Positions 32,836-41,955 of a stretch of 64,000 nt of DNA are shown piece after piece. The notes below the pieces were generated by a model. The model was not told the origin of the DNA. It saw nothing but the letters and a program-made list of their open reading frames with translations, and searched no databases. The stretch spans positions 50,284 to 114,283 of the forward strand of contig JADJBS010000007.1 in assembly GCA_016703665.1 (NCBI GenBank), read 5' to 3'. The position numbers and the translations under genes are program-made. Each line of letters begins with the position of its first letter. Position 1 is the stretch's first letter. Origin of the DNA: Candidatus Defluviibacillus avedoerensis (GTDB lineage Bacteria; Pseudomonadota; Gammaproteobacteria; Burkholderiales; Burkholderiaceae_C).

Positions 32836-35581
32836 TCCTGAGCCAGTAAAGAATGACCGAAAACAGGTTCTCCGGGCTGGCAGGTTTACCGATGAAATCA
32901 TTCATTCCGGCTTCAAAGCAGCGTGCCTTGTCCTCCGCGAATGCATTCGCGGTCATGGCCAAAATGGGGGTGTGCTTTCCACCTGGCAGCTGTCGTATGC
33001 GTCTGGTCGCCTCAAGCCCATCCATGTTGGGCATGCGCATGTCCATGAGGATCAGATCGTAGTCATACTTTCGAGCCAATTCGAAAGCTTGCGCGCCATC
33101 CTCGGCGAGGGTCGTCATCAATCCGACTGATTCCAGCAGGTACTGTGCGATTTCACGGTTGATTGGTTCGTCTTCTGCCAACAGGACTTTGCTGCCCGAA
33201 AAATCCCGCTTCAGGGCCTTCTCAACATCAATCGCACTTTGCACTGATGACATGGCACTGCTCGGCTCGCTTTTCCTCAGACGGACGGTAAGCCAAAATG
33301 TACTGCCAGCACCCAGCCTGGTTTCGACGCCAGCCTCCCCACCCATCAGTCGGGCGATTTTTCGAGTAATGGCCAAGCCCAGCCCCGTGCCCCCATACTT
33401 CCTGGTCACGGTGTTGTCTGCTTGCTCAAAAGCAGAGAATAGTTTTGACAAGAATTCAGGTGGGATACCTGGGCCTGTGTCACTGACCTCAAAGCGCAAC
33501 ACAGTTGCATCGGCGCTGTCATCCACAAGCTTGGCCCGCAATGCAATGCTTCCGGCGTCAGTGAATTTAACTGCGTTGGTCAGGTAGTTGAGCAAGGCCT
33601 GTCGCAACCGCGTATGGTCACCAATGAGGTTATCCGGAAGACTGGGCAAATCTACGGTGTAGGTCAGTCCCTTTGCTCTGGCCTGGGGCTTGATCATGTT
33701 GGAGACGCTCTCGATCAAATCGACGGGACGTATCACCTCCTCGGAAAGAGAGAACTTGCCAGCTTCAATTTTGGACAGATCAAGGACGGAATTGATGATT
33801 TCAAGGAGATGCTTGCTGGCGGTTTCGATCTTTTCAAGCTTGTCAGCCTGATGCACACTGACTCCATGACGCCGGAGTATGTACGTCATGCCAGTGATGG
33901 CATTCAAGGGTGTGCGGATTTCGTGGCTCATGTTGGCGAGGAAAGCGCTCTTGGCAATGTTCGCTGTTTCAGCCATTTCCTTTGCTGTGCGCAAGTCTTG
34001 GGTTTGCTCTACAACGAGTTCTTGAAGGCGATGGCGGTGCTGCTCCAGTTCAAGCTCGTTCTGCTTGCGCTTTGTGATGTCAAAAATCACCCCAATCAAA
34101 TAGTTCGTTTGGCCATCTTGGTCAAAATGTCCGCATCCACGCTCACCGACCCAAATGATTCGGCCCTGCGAATCAAAGATGCGATATTCAATCTCAAACG
34201 GTTGACGATTTTCAGTTCCAGTTCGCACCACTCGATCCACGAAGTCCAAATCATCGGGGTGAATAATGCTGGCATAGCTGCGCACTCTGTTATCGACGAA
34301 GTCCTCGATTGAATGACCGGTCAACTCTGTGAAGCCTGGACTGAAATACGCCATGGTCCAATTGCTGTCGAACTTGCAGCGGTATGCAAAACCAGGAATG
34401 CTCTCCACCAGTTCTCGAAATCGGGACTCGCTTTCCAATAGTTTTTGTTCACTGGCCTTTCGCTCGGTAATATCTTCGTACATACCCAGCACGCCGACCA
34501 CTTCGTTGGCGGTGTTTCTGAGAGGTACTTTGGATGTGCGGATCCAGGTCATGCGACCATCTGGCGTACTCTGTGGCTCCTCAAAACCCAAGCGAGGAAG
34601 GCCAGATCCCATGACCTGCCTGTCGTCTGCGCGATAGAGTTCAGCCTGTGCAGCCCACCCCATTGAAAAGTCATCACGCCCGATCAACTCCGAGGGTGAT
34701 TTCTTGCCAGCATCTTGCGCAAACGCTGGGTTGCAGCCGAGGTACTTCAGTTCGCGATTCTTCCAGAACACCCGGACTGGTGAAGTATCTATGACAGATT
34801 GAAGCAGGGTTTGTGAGTCTGCCAGTTCATCCAACAGCACTTCAAGCTCCAGATTCCTTGCATCAATCGCATTGAGCGCCCTACCGCCCATCGATTTCAG
34901 TTTGACAATCGCCGCCACCAGGGCATCGATTTCATCACGCAAAGGCTCTGATCCAGGTTCAGCACCCGCCAACTTACGCAAATCCTTTGGTTCGGTGTTC
35001 GACAACTCGCTGACCACTTGCGCCAAACGGCGACGCACCTGGGAGTGGTACGCATACAAGACAAGCAAAATGATGATGACAATGACCAATGTGTTGCCAA
35101 CAAAATTGGCTGCAAGCATGCGAATCATCGACGAATGAACTTGTCGCATATCCTTGATGAGTACCAAGGTCCCCAGTCTGTGCTGAACATCTCCTTCGGT
35201 ATGCACAAGTGGAAAAGTGCGCTCGAACTTCTCCAGGACAACTTTTTGTCCGAAAAGCAGTGGGGGCTGTCCATCCTGCTCTAAGCGAACAGCAGTCACG
35301 TCAAGAATTTTGACGAAACCAGTCAGCTGTACCTCAGTTTGGTCGTTATCGAATGACCAAAGACTGTGCACCAACGGGGGGGCAACGAAGTTGCCAATGG
35401 ATATGAAGTTTTGATGGAGCACGTCCAGGCGCTCCTGGTAGCTAAGCCACGCTTCGGCTGCAGAAACCAGCATCGCCGCGACCAACCCAATCGTGATCAC
35501 CTTCCTCAGGAGGAGACGGGTAACCTTGCTATGAATACCGAGAAATTCGAAGGGGCTTTGATAGGAGGATGAGGTTGTCAA
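32783..35581 (-). CDS. PAS-containing hybrid sensor histidine kinase with receiver
   Basis: The 932-residue kinase has a TTG start preceded by AGAGGAA. Order: transmembrane helix (about 25-47), periplasmic sensor, second helix (about 158-180), two PAS domains (about 255-375 and 385-505; DDRQVMGSGLPRLGFEEPQS, PGFTELTGHSIEDFVDNRV). Then HisKA (FLANMSHEIRTPLNAITGM), HATPase (YLTNAVKFT, DTGPGIP, GTGLGLAI) and a C-terminal receiver with Asp in YDLILMDMRMPNMDG. The output partner is not in the window. It lies 11 bases downstream of the periplasmic binding protein gene, so the two are probably one sensing unit. Its C-terminus overlaps the adenylate cyclase tail to tail. Confidence 0.88.
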   Translation of the reverse strand: MTTSSSYQSPFEFLGIHSKVTRLLLRKVITIGLVAAMLVSAAEAWLSYQERLDVLHQNFISIGNFVAPPLVHSLWSFDNDQTEVQLTGFVKILDVTAVRLEQDGQPPLLFGQKVVLEKFERTFPLVHTEGDVQHRLGTLVLIKDMRQVHSSMIRMLAANFVGNTLVIVIIILLVLYAYHSQVRRRLAQVVSELSNTEPKDLRKLAGAEPGSEPLRDEIDALVAAIVKLKSMGGRALNAIDARNLELEVLLDELADSQTLLQSVIDTSPVRVFWKNRELKYLGCNPAFAQDAGKKSPSELIGRDDFSMGWAAQAELYRADDRQVMGSGLPRLGFEEPQSTPDGRMTWIRTSKVPLRNTANEVVGVLGMYEDITERKASEQKLLESESRFRELVESIPGFAYRCKFDSNWTMAYFSPGFTELTGHSIEDFVDNRVRSYASIIHPDDLDFVDRVVRTGTENRQPFEIEYRIFDSQGRIIWVGERGCGHFDQDGQTNYLIGVIFDITKRKQNELELEQHRHRLQELVVEQTQDLRTAKEMAETANIAKSAFLANMSHEIRTPLNAITGMTYILRRHGVSVHQADKLEKIETASKHLLEIINSVLDLSKIEAGKFSLSEEVIRPVDLIESVSNMIKPQARAKGLTYTVDLPSLPDNLIGDHTRLRQALLNYLTNAVKFTDAGSIALRAKLVDDSADATVLRFEVSDTGPGIPPEFLSKLFSAFEQADNTVTRKYGGTGLGLAITRKIARLMGGEAGVETRLGAGSTFWLTVRLRKSEPSSAMSSVQSAIDVEKALKRDFSGSKVLLAEDEPINREIAQYLLESVGLMTTLAEDGAQAFELARKYDYDLILMDMRMPNMDGLEATRRIRQLPGGKHTPILAMTANAFAEDKARCFEAGMNDFIGKPASPENLFSVILYWLRISLSPPSGAPAGLPGDL

Positions 35582-35592
35582 CGGGATTCCTC

Positions 35593-36300
35593 TTACTCTG
35601 CTAGCAGTTCAAAAATAATCTTGTTGTAAGTGCCATCAACCTTCATGTCGCGCAAGGCTTTGGCTAAACGCGGTACAACAGCTTCATGTTTCTTGTTCAC
35701 GTACAAATACATGTCAACATCTTTCAGTGAAGGCGCAATAGGGGCGATGGTTGACAACCCAAGACTGCGAATCAGTGCGACTCCGTCTGAACGGGTATAG
35801 AGCGCCAAGTCCACCCTGCCACCGTCGAGCATCCTGAACATCTGTTCAGGCTTATCGACTTTGACTACGCTCTTGGCCCCAGTAGCATTGGCCTCAAACA
35901 TTTTCCAGCCGGTAATGAAGGCAATGCGATAAGACTTCAGGCTTTCCCAGCTATGGTCTAAATTGATCATGGCATCTTTTGAAAATGCCACAAAGCTAAC
36001 GCCTATGAAACGCTCCGGAACCTGAATCAGGTTCGGATACTGGGCACTCAATCCGGCAATACGTAGCCCTTCGCCGTCAACCTCCCCCTGGTTAGCCATG
36101 AAGAGTGAGCGCTCGGAAGGATGGCTCACCAATTTGAATTCAAGCCCCGCTCTCTTAAATGCTTCCCGGGCAAGAAAATCCAAGGCCTTTCGATCTTGAG
36201 GTGTATTGTTGGTGCTGATAGTTAAAAGAGGACTGTCAGCAGCGGCCGTTTGGGCAACGACAACAAACAAAAAAATTATCGCCTTACGCAACCACATCAC
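35593..36300 (-). CDS. Periplasmic substrate-binding protein (SBP_bac_3-like)
   Basis: The 235-residue exported protein has a signal peptide ending at TAAADS. It has a type II periplasmic binding fold (SPLLTISTNNTPQDRKALDFL, FKLVSHPSERSLFMANQGEVDG, SYRIAFITGWKMFEANAT, LDGGRVDLALYTRSDGV). No transporter genes adjoin it. It is instead encoded just before the hybrid sensor kinase, so it likely binds a ligand and signals to that kinase rather than feeding an ABC transporter (inference). Confidence 0.8.
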   Translation of the reverse strand: MMWLRKAIIFLFVVVAQTAAADSPLLTISTNNTPQDRKALDFLAREAFKRAGLEFKLVSHPSERSLFMANQGEVDGEGLRIAGLSAQYPNLIQVPERFIGVSFVAFSKDAMINLDHSWESLKSYRIAFITGWKMFEANATGAKSVVKVDKPEQMFRMLDGGRVDLALYTRSDGVALIRSLGLSTIAPIAPSLKDVDMYLYVNKKHEAVVPRLAKALRDMKVDGTYNKIIFELLAE

Positions 36301-36532
36301 GATATCTCCATCAGTGATTCGACAAACTTATCTTCGCTGGATTTAAACATCTCTGCACAAAAACGATATTCCCTTCAATGGCCAACACTGGCATTGTCAC
36401 GCGAAATATCAACCGTACGATCAGCCAGTGGTTTCGTCTTTGTTTTAGCGCAAAACAATCGCGCGCGCTGGGATTCATGATCTCCCAAGGACCTCGGCTT
36501 CATGCTCGTTTTGAACGATTTTCAGGAATGAA
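36301..36532. other. Intergenic region without a recognised gene
   Basis: The 232 bases between the binding protein start and the S41 peptidase end hold the upstream region of the former. No clear coding frame, palindrome or terminator was seen. Confidence 0.6.
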
Positions 36533-38049
36533 TCAATAACGAAGAATGCGGTTGTTGCGCGCTGGGTTTTCTGGAACGGTTAACGCGATTGCGCCGCTTG
36601 CCCCCTTCAGGCGGTCTTTGGCACTGGTCGCCACATAGGCGGGGCACATGCCCGAAGCCCTGTATGAAAGAGCGGCAGCCAGTTGCCCTTCGGCTGGGTC
36701 GCCCAACTGGCGGGTGTAGTCATCCGAAGCACGACAGGTAGGCACCAAAAAAAGGTCGTTCCGCAATTGTCTCGAGGATAAAAACCATAGGGCTTGCCAC
36801 AAGTGGTGTCACCGATCAAATTCACCTCAATGCCAGCGCCACGAAGCCCGTTCACGATGGCCTCGCTTGCCGAGCAGGTGCGTGAAGAGGTGAGTACGTA
36901 AATCCGGTTGATCCCCAAGTACGGCAGAGTCTGCCCTCGCGTGGCAGAGAATCCGACAGCGGAGGAATGGAAAGGCGTCACCGTCTCGGCATCGGTCAGT
37001 TTGAAGGGGTTTTTGTCGTTGAACATAGACCTCTCGAAGACCTTACCGGATGTTTGGGGGCCGGCGATCATGTAGGCCAGTTCAGCGGCCACATCGAGTA
37101 AACCACCACCGTTGTACCGCAGGTCCAGGACCAGATCCTGCACGCCGGCAGCCTTGAGTGCAGAGATGCCATTGATCAACAGCGCCTCAGACGGGTAATT
37201 GTGGTCATTGAAAAGCATGTAGCCGACATTGCCAGACGCGGTGTCAATGGTCTTGACGTTTTGCACGGGAACCGTCGTCACAGGCCCACTGGTAAGCACA
37301 ACAGTGCGGCTCGAACTGGCACCGGCATCTTTCACCACCACGGTGTGACGCTCACCTGCTTTTGAGGGAAACAGCCCGGCATTGAGTGTATTGACATCAT
37401 TGCCATTCACCAAGTCTGCCCCATCGACCATCAGAACTGTTGCACCCCGCGCCAGTCCCGCCAGCGCAGCCACAGAACCCGGAGCGACCTGGGTCATGAC
37501 AATGGAGCGGGGCGGCGTTGAGGACACCGTCTTCCATTCAATACCATAGCCTATCGACTCACCCGCTTGAGACAGCGCGTACCACTCGGCAGAACTGTAG
37601 GTGAAATGAAACTTGTCTTTAGGGTTGCCAGACGCGGTCGTTGCTGGCGTTTTCAGGGCATCAAAATAGCTGACCACCGTGCTGTAGTTAGTACCAGTGA
37701 TGGTGGGGATCTCGGTGTACCAGAGATAGGTTTCGTCCAGCCATGAACGGACCCAGGCTTTTTCAAGCTCCAGCGTGCCCTGGACGTCTGCATAGGCCCC
37801 ACCCGTGTTGGGGTCGGTTCCCACGCGCGGAACGGCACACTGTGCGGCGACAGTCGTTGATGGCACAAAGGGAGCGGCTGTGCCAGTTGAGCCTGGACTT
37901 GGGCTCGTCCCACCAGCATCAATCAGTGGATCTGATTCACGGTCAGCAGACGAACTGTAGCCGCCGCCCCCGCCGCAGCTGGACAACACAAATGCCAAGC
38001 TGATTGCGGCCGCTACAGATAAAAAATCAGTCTTTAGGCATATTGACAT
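36533..38049 (-). pseudogene. S41-family serine peptidase lipoprotein, C-terminal frameshift
   Basis: The frame from 38049 has a lipoprotein signal (LSSCGGGGG). An N-terminal helical region, a PDZ domain (GIEWKTVSSTPPRSIVMTQVAPG) and the S41 C-terminal-processing-peptidase core (VQDLVLDLRYNGGGLLDVAAELA, SRTCSASEAIVNGLRGAG with the catalytic Ser) follow. The frame drifts after DNCGTTFF; the true end FLVPTCRASDDYTRQLGDPAEGQ is in another frame, stopping at 36533. The switch is at a run of seven A's (36747-36753 on the plus strand); one extra base restores it. The catalytic core is upstream of the break. A homopolymer error is likely. Substrate is unknown. Confidence 0.82.
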
Positions 38050-38056
38050 TAGCTTA

Positions 38057-38080
38057 ATTGCTCCAAAAATAATAGCAAAT
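38057..38080. repeat. ATTGCT-A-rich-AGCAAAT element
   Basis: ATTGCTCCAAAAATAATAGCAAAT, an A-rich inverted element related to the AGCTA/TAGCT family of 1091, lies upstream of the S41 peptidase gene and just after the end of rlmB. Confidence 0.35.
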
Positions 38081-38088
38081 TCAATGAT

Positions 38089-38826
38089 CTAACCGCCCCG
38101 CTGGCGCAAAGCTTCGTACAAGCACACCCCGCTAGCCACTGACACGTTCAAGCTCTCTACACCACCGCGCATGGGAATGCTTATAAGTTCATCGCAAGTC
38201 TTGCGGGTGAGTTGCCTCATCCCCTGCCCTTCGGCACCTAAAATCAAAGCCACGGGTGCCTTGAGGTCGGCTTGATACAGCGTTCTCGGAGCATCATCGC
38301 TGGTTCCTATGCACCAGATGCTGCGCTCCTTCAACTCTCCCAACGTACGCGCCAGATTGGTCACCATGAAGTAAGGCATGGTTTCGGCCGCGCCGCTGGC
38401 CACCTTGGCCACAGTCGCGTTAATGCCTGCCGCATGGTCCTTGGGCGCGATGATCGCGTGCGCGCCCGCACCATCGGCCACGCGCAGGCAAGCGCCCAGG
38501 TTATGCGGGTCGGTCACGCCGTCGAGCACCAGCAGCAAGGGGGGGCCTTCGACGCTGTCAAGCAAGTCATCCAGCGAATGGATCTGGGCAATGGCCTCCA
38601 CCTTGGCAACCACACCCTGATGGCCGTGGCTACCACACAGCTTGGCCAGTCGCAGGCCATCGGCCTCGATCAAGCGCACACCCGCTTCCTTAGCACGGTC
38701 CATGAACTGACGCATGCGGGCATCGCGGCGCGTGGCTTCGAAATAGACTTCAACAACGGATTGCGGCGCTGTCTTGATGCGCACGCCGACGGCGTGGAAG
38801 CCGAACAGGACTTTGGGTGATGACAT
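38089..38826 (-). CDS. rlmB: 23S rRNA (guanosine-2'-O)-methyltransferase RlmB
   Basis: From ATG 38826 (MSSPKVLFGFHAV) the enzyme has 245 residues and is a SpoU-family methyltransferase acting on G2251 of 23S rRNA. An N-terminal substrate-binding domain is followed by the knotted catalytic domain with DGVTDPHNLGACLRVADGAG, VALILGAEGQGMRQLTR and PMRGGVESLNVSVASGV. The longer frame back to 38991 would run into the region upstream of the WS/DGAT gene and is rejected. Confidence 0.92.
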   Translation of the reverse strand: MSSPKVLFGFHAVGVRIKTAPQSVVEVYFEATRRDARMRQFMDRAKEAGVRLIEADGLRLAKLCGSHGHQGVVAKVEAIAQIHSLDDLLDSVEGPPLLLVLDGVTDPHNLGACLRVADGAGAHAIIAPKDHAAGINATVAKVASGAAETMPYFMVTNLARTLGELKERSIWCIGTSDDAPRTLYQADLKAPVALILGAEGQGMRQLTRKTCDELISIPMRGGVESLNVSVASGVCLYEALRQRGG

Positions 38827-38962
38827 GCCTTGGATTATCGGTCCAGTGTAGAGACCCGACTTCAAAAAGCCGCTGGGCAAAACCAACGCTTGCCCTGAAA
38901 ATACCCGGTTGTCCGCAAACCTGCATTCGGCAGAATGCGCAAATTCCTGACGAGGAGACAGC

Positions 38963-40567
38963 ATGAAACACCTGAGCGGCCTGGACGCCACCTTCCTTCA
39001 CATCGAATCCCCCGAAATGCCTATGCATGTGGGCTCGCTCAACGTGCTGGACCTGCCCCCTGGCTATGAAGGCGACTTTTATGAGGATGCCAAAGCTCAC
39101 ATTGCCAAGCGCATGCACTTGGCCGAAGCCTTTACCCGTAAGTTGGTGTTGATGCCGTTTGATCTGTCCAACCCGATCTGGGTAGAAGATGAAAACATTG
39201 ATCTGGATTACCACGTCCGCCATGTGACCTTGCCTAAGCCGGGCACCAACCGCCAATTGCAGGCCTATGTGGCGCGCCTGCATTCCAGTCTGTTGGACCG
39301 CAGTCGCCCGTTGTGGGAGTTCTTCATCATTGACGGCCTGAAAAGCGGTCAAGTGGCCCTTTACACCAAGGCCCACCATGCGGGCATTGATGGTCAGGCT
39401 GGCGTTGCAGTGGCTCAAGCAATTTTTGACCTCACAGCCGAAGGCCGAACCGTGCGCCCACCTCGCCACCGCGCGCGCCGTGGCGAATACCACCTTGGCA
39501 TGGCCGAACTGGCCCTGGCCGCCCTGCGCAATACAGGTCATCAGATCAGGCAATTGGTCAGGATGACGCCCGCCATGGCGCGCGCCGCGCGCGACTTGGT
39601 GGTGCCCGACAAGGACGAAAACGGCAAGCGCAACTGGCGACTGCCTAAAGGCGTGAAGCTGTTTGGTCCGCGCACCCCGCTGAATGTGGCCATCACCAAC
39701 CAACGCGTGTTTGCAGGGCGCACCATTCCCCTGGCAGAGGCCAAGGCCATTGCCAAACGCCTGGGTGTATCGCTCAATGATGTGGTCATGGCCACCACCG
39801 CTGGTGCACTGCGGCGCTACCTGAAAGACACCAACGAATTGCCAACAGAATCAATGATGGCCGCTGTCCCCATCAGCCTGCGTGAGGCTGGCGATACCTC
39901 TGCCAACAATCAGGTCAGCATGATGCGGATGACGCTGGCGACAGATATCGCTGATCCGCTGGAGCGACTGAAGGCAATCAATGAAGCCTCTACAGTCAGC
40001 AAAGCCATGGTTGGCCGTATGAAGACCGCCATCCCGACCGACTTCCCCTTGCTGGGCGCACCTTGGTTGATCTCAGGCTTAGCAGCACTCTTTGGACGCT
40101 CGCGCATCGCAAATATGCTGCCTCCAGTGGCCCATGTGGTGATCTCCAATGTGCCTGGCCCTAGCATGCCTCTGTTCTTTGCGGGCGCCCAACTGGCCAG
40201 CTATTACCCCGTGTCTATACCTGCGCACGGCATGGCATTGAACGTGACCGTTCAAAGCTATAACGGTCGACTGGATTACGGCCTGATCGGCTGCAGCCGA
40301 GCCGTGCCAGACATTCTGGAAATTGGCGACAACCTCTTGACAGAGCATAAAAAACTGTACGAGCTGGCAATGGCTACGCAATCACTGCCAGAGACCACGC
40401 CAATGCAGGCACTCATAAATGCATCGTCAATCAAACAAATGTCTCGGAAAAAGGTCGCCGGCAGCAAGACTCCCACATTGAAACTGGTCACTAAGGCCAA
40501 AACGGTGTCGGCCAAAGGGGTGGCAAACTCTGCTGCCAAACGCGCCCGCAAAGCACAGGGTGCCTAA
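38963..40567 (+). CDS. Wax ester synthase / acyl-CoA:diacylglycerol acyltransferase
   Basis: The 534-residue enzyme of the WS/DGAT family makes storage wax esters or triacylglycerols. The acyltransferase motif HHAGIDGQAG (the HHxxxDG active site) is present at about 141-150. Other family signatures are SGLDATFLHIESPEMPMHVGSL at the start, SRPLWEFFIIDGL, PSMPLFFAGAQLASYYPVSIP and NVTVQSYNGRLDYGLIG. The C-terminus has a Lys/Ala-rich tail. It ends converging with the ABC ATPase gene, whose stop overlaps its own by four bases. Confidence 0.92.
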   Translation: MKHLSGLDATFLHIESPEMPMHVGSLNVLDLPPGYEGDFYEDAKAHIAKRMHLAEAFTRKLVLMPFDLSNPIWVEDENIDLDYHVRHVTLPKPGTNRQLQAYVARLHSSLLDRSRPLWEFFIIDGLKSGQVALYTKAHHAGIDGQAGVAVAQAIFDLTAEGRTVRPPRHRARRGEYHLGMAELALAALRNTGHQIRQLVRMTPAMARAARDLVVPDKDENGKRNWRLPKGVKLFGPRTPLNVAITNQRVFAGRTIPLAEAKAIAKRLGVSLNDVVMATTAGALRRYLKDTNELPTESMMAAVPISLREAGDTSANNQVSMMRMTLATDIADPLERLKAINEASTVSKAMVGRMKTAIPTDFPLLGAPWLISGLAALFGRSRIANMLPPVAHVVISNVPGPSMPLFFAGAQLASYYPVSIPAHGMALNVTVQSYNGRLDYGLIGCSRAVPDILEIGDNLLTEHKKLYELAMATQSLPETTPMQALINASSIKQMSRKKVAGSKTPTLKLVTKAKTVSAKGVANSAAKRARKAQGA

Positions 40568-41286
40568 ACGGGCTGAACGTCGGCACAAGGATGGGTGAAA
40601 TCCACTGACTTCACTTGCCCCGCATCAATGGTGATGCAGGTCTGACAACGCGCGGCAATGACCTTGTCATGCGTGACCAAGACGAGTGCTGTGCCACGCT
40701 CCTGGTTCAGCTCAAACATCAGCTTCATGACCGTCTCACCGGTTGCAAAGTCCAGGCTACCGGTCGGCTCATCGGCGAGCAAGACGGCAGGCTGAACCAC
40801 AAACGCCCGCGCCAACGCCACGCGTTGTTGCTCGCCGCCTGACATCACCTTCGGATAGTGACCCAGACGAGCACCGAGGCCAACCCGACCTAGCATGTCT
40901 TTGGCAGCGGATCGGGCGTCCTTGCGGCCCGCCAGTTCGAGGGGCAGCATCACGTTCTCCAGCGCGGTCAAATTGCCCATCAGCTGAAAGTTCTGAAACA
41001 CGAAGCCCAGTTGGCGTGCACGCAGTGCAGCACGGGCATCTTCGTCCAGCGCAAACAAATTCTGTCCGGCCAGCATCACTGTGCCGCGTGAGGGCACGTC
41101 CAGACCTGCGATGATGCTGAGCAAGGTGCTCTTGCCCGAGCCCGACGCCCCCACAATGGCCGTGGTTTGGCCTTGCGGAATATCAAAATGGATATCTCGC
41201 AAAATGTCGAGCGAGCCCGTGGAGTCCCTCACCGATTTGAAAACATGTTGAACAGAAATAATGACAGATTCAGCGCTTGGAGGCAT
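40564..41286 (-). CDS. ABC transporter ATP-binding protein (YbbA/LolD type)
   Basis: The 240-residue ATPase from ATG 41286 has Walker A GASGSGKST, Q-loop FVFQNFQLMG, signature MSGGEQQRVALARA and Walker B VLLADEP with the H-loop VLVTHD. It belongs to the LolD/MacB/YbbA group. It is divergent from a TesA-type esterase, as ybbA is from tesA in E. coli, and the two start regions overlap within about 5-25 bases. No permease is adjacent. The reading frame back to 41382 overlaps the esterase and is rejected. Confidence 0.88.
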   Translation of the reverse strand: MPPSAESVIISVQHVFKSVRDSTGSLDILRDIHFDIPQGQTTAIVGASGSGKSTLLSIIAGLDVPSRGTVMLAGQNLFALDEDARAALRARQLGFVFQNFQLMGNLTALENVMLPLELAGRKDARSAAKDMLGRVGLGARLGHYPKVMSGGEQQRVALARAFVVQPAVLLADEPTGSLDFATGETVMKLMFELNQERGTALVLVTHDKVIAARCQTCITIDAGQVKSVDFTHPCADVQPV

Positions 41287-41290
41287 GGCA

Positions 41291-41929
41291 ATGCTTTGGT
41301 CTAGGAGACGTGACTTTATCCTGTCTGCGTTAAGTGTTGTTGCCGCCCTGCCCTTGCGCGCGCAATCAGCCAGCAAAACCATCCTGGTTGTCGGTGACTC
41401 GCTCAGTGCCGAATATGGTCTGGCCCGCGGTACGGGCTGGGTGGCATTGCTGGCAACGCGGCTTGCCGAGGCAAAATCGCCCTACACCGCTATCAACGCC
41501 AGCATCAGTGGAGACACCACATCCGGCGGCAGATCACGCCTTCCCTCCTTGCTCAAGCAGCACCAGCCTGCCATCGTGGTCATTGAACTCGGCGGGAACG
41601 ACGCCCTGCGTGGCCTGCCCCTGAACATGACTGAAGACAACCTCACGGCCATGACCCAGGCAGCCCAGACAGCAGGCGCAAAAGTGCTGTTACTGGGCAT
41701 GCAAATGCCTCCAAACTACGGTGCGGACTATGGAAAACGCTTTGCCGACATGTACGCCAAAGTTGCTGCGAAGCAGAACGCCTACTTGGTACCCTTCTTT
41801 TTAAAAGGCGTCGCAGACGACGCTGACGCGTTGCGCTGGTTTCAGGCAGACCGCATCCATCCGCTGGCCACGGCCCATCCGCGCATGCTGAACAACGTAT
41901 GGCCCACGCTGACCAAACTGATCAAGTAA
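41291..41929 (+). CDS. tesA: Arylesterase / TesA-type GDSL lipase
   Basis: The 212-residue SGNH hydrolase starts at ATG 41291, seven bases after a GGAGG ribosome-binding site (41285 and 41261 are alternatives). An N-terminal hydrophobic signal (FILSALSVVAALPLRAQS) targets it to the periplasm. Blocks are GDSLSAEYG (nucleophile Ser), the Gly block around NASISGDTTSGGR, GGNDALRG, and DRIHPLA with the catalytic Asp and His. TesA hydrolyses thioesters, esters and lysophospholipids. Its divergence from ybbA is a widely kept arrangement. Confidence 0.9.
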   Translation: MLWSRRRDFILSALSVVAALPLRAQSASKTILVVGDSLSAEYGLARGTGWVALLATRLAEAKSPYTAINASISGDTTSGGRSRLPSLLKQHQPAIVVIELGGNDALRGLPLNMTEDNLTAMTQAAQTAGAKVLLLGMQMPPNYGADYGKRFADMYAKVAAKQNAYLVPFFLKGVADDADALRWFQADRIHPLATAHPRMLNNVWPTLTKLIK

Positions 41930-41955
41930 AACGACAAACAAGCACTGGACACACG

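Noticed and set aside
36747..36753. Programmed frameshifting in the S41 peptidase
   Set aside because: There is an A7/T7 run but no clear stimulatory structure, and six similar one-base breaks occur elsewhere, so an indel error is simpler.
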